From: Vulcanimicrobiota bacterium
Lineage (GTDB): Bacteria > Eremiobacterota > Eremiobacteria > Baltobacterales > Baltobacteraceae
DNA length: 5,600 nt
Assembly: GCA_028287545.1 (NCBI GenBank)
Contig: JAQBPL010000096.1
Coordinates: 1 to 5,600, forward strand
Direction of reading: 5' to 3'
The position numbers were made by a program, and so were the translations under genes. Shown piece by piece: positions 5,247 through 5,600 of this stretch. Every line of letters begins with the position of its first letter. Within the stretch, counting starts at the first letter, position 1. The notes below the pieces were generated by a model. That model did no database searches. It was not told where the DNA came from and saw only the letters and a program-made list of their open reading frames with translations.

Positions 5247-5600
5247 TCAGGTCGGCTTGAACACCATCAGGACGAGGATCGCGACGATCAGCACCGCGAG
5301 AATCGGGGTGAAGACGTTGGCGCGCCCGGCGAACGCCGCCGCGCGCGGGCTGTTCGGCCCGTCCTGCTCGATTGCGCGAATCTGTCCGGCCAGCGCCGGC
5401 GTGTAACCGAGATACGCGGCGAGAACCGCGAGCACCCACAGCGTCATCGCCCAAGCAATCCAACGCGTCCCGAACGAGTAGCCGCCGAAATGCACCATGG
5501 CGGCGCCGGTCGGCAGCAGCAGCAGGTAGCACGGGTTCGCGATCCGGTCGTCGATGAACTTGACCCCGCGCAGGGCGAACGTCGCGAACTCCGGTTGCAT
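5247..5600 (-). CDS. DUF2269-like integral membrane protein, probably 5'-truncated
   Basis: The visible 117 residues form a polytopic inner-membrane protein of unknown function. Three hydrophobic helices can be seen at about 23-42, 47-66 and 97-115, with RGVKFIDDRIANP (11-23) ahead of the first and a GYTPAL segment (65-70) after the second. This order, a charged DDR.ANP stretch, a short Gly-containing helix with TG, then a second helix ending in GYTP, resembles the DUF2269 membrane family. An ATG lies exactly at 5598-5600, but the frame reaches the window edge and the N-terminal helix with a conserved His expected of that family is missing. The gene therefore most likely begins to the right of the window. 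The stop TGA (5249-5247) is one base from the stop of the convergent porin gene. Membrane location is well supported; the family name is tentative. Confidence 0.7.
   Translation of the reverse strand: MQPEFATFALRGVKFIDDRIANPCYLLLLPTGAAMVHFGGYSFGTRWIAWAMTLWVLAVLAAYLGYTPALAGQIRAIEQDGPNSPRAAAFAGRANVFTPILAVLIVAILVLMVFKPT

Overview
The window is GC-rich and densely coding, with strong G/C preference at third codon positions, so most antisense frames stay open by chance. It holds seven genes I can support, two of them cut by the window edges. A predicted outer-membrane beta-barrel with a signal peptide and a terminal Phe points to a diderm (outer-membrane-bearing) bacterium. The Pro-Ser linker after the porin signal peptide, the frequent GTG starts and the gene styles would fit a poorly cultured high-GC lineage such as Candidatus Eremiobacterota (WPS-2). 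That assignment is inference from general feel, not from a marker gene.

Layout, left to right: (1) 1-536, + strand, the C-terminal part of a UPF0173-type metallo-beta-lactamase-fold hydrolase, truncated at its 5' end by the window edge. (2) 551-581, a rho-independent terminator reading on the - strand. It closes (3) 613-1095, - strand, a small, very acidic, exported protein of unknown function. (4) 1096-1219, a divergent intergenic region shared with (5) 1220-2032, + strand, a short, diverged DprA/Smf-family DNA-processing protein. (6) 2094-3350, + strand, a class-III PLP enzyme of the glutamate-1-semialdehyde aminomutase (HemL) family with altered active-site motifs. It is followed at once by (7) 3353-3598, a pterin-4a-carbinolamine dehydratase, probably translationally coupled. 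(8) 3647-5245, + strand, an OprD-like outer-membrane porin with a Pro-Ser-Thr-Ala linker. (9) 5247-5600, - strand, a DUF2269-like membrane protein running off the right edge and meeting the porin gene tail to tail with one base between them.

The HemL-like and pterin dehydratase genes look like one transcription unit, possibly driven by a TATACT -10-like element inside the end of the dprA-like gene. The other genes show no obvious common pathway. I see no mobile element, CRISPR array, tRNA or rRNA, and no clear new multi-gene system. The points most worth a second look are the HemL-like gene, whose best ribosome-binding site lies in front of an ATC rather than a normal start codon and whose active site departs from true HemL, the acidic exported orphan protein, and the two cysteine pairs in the porin.
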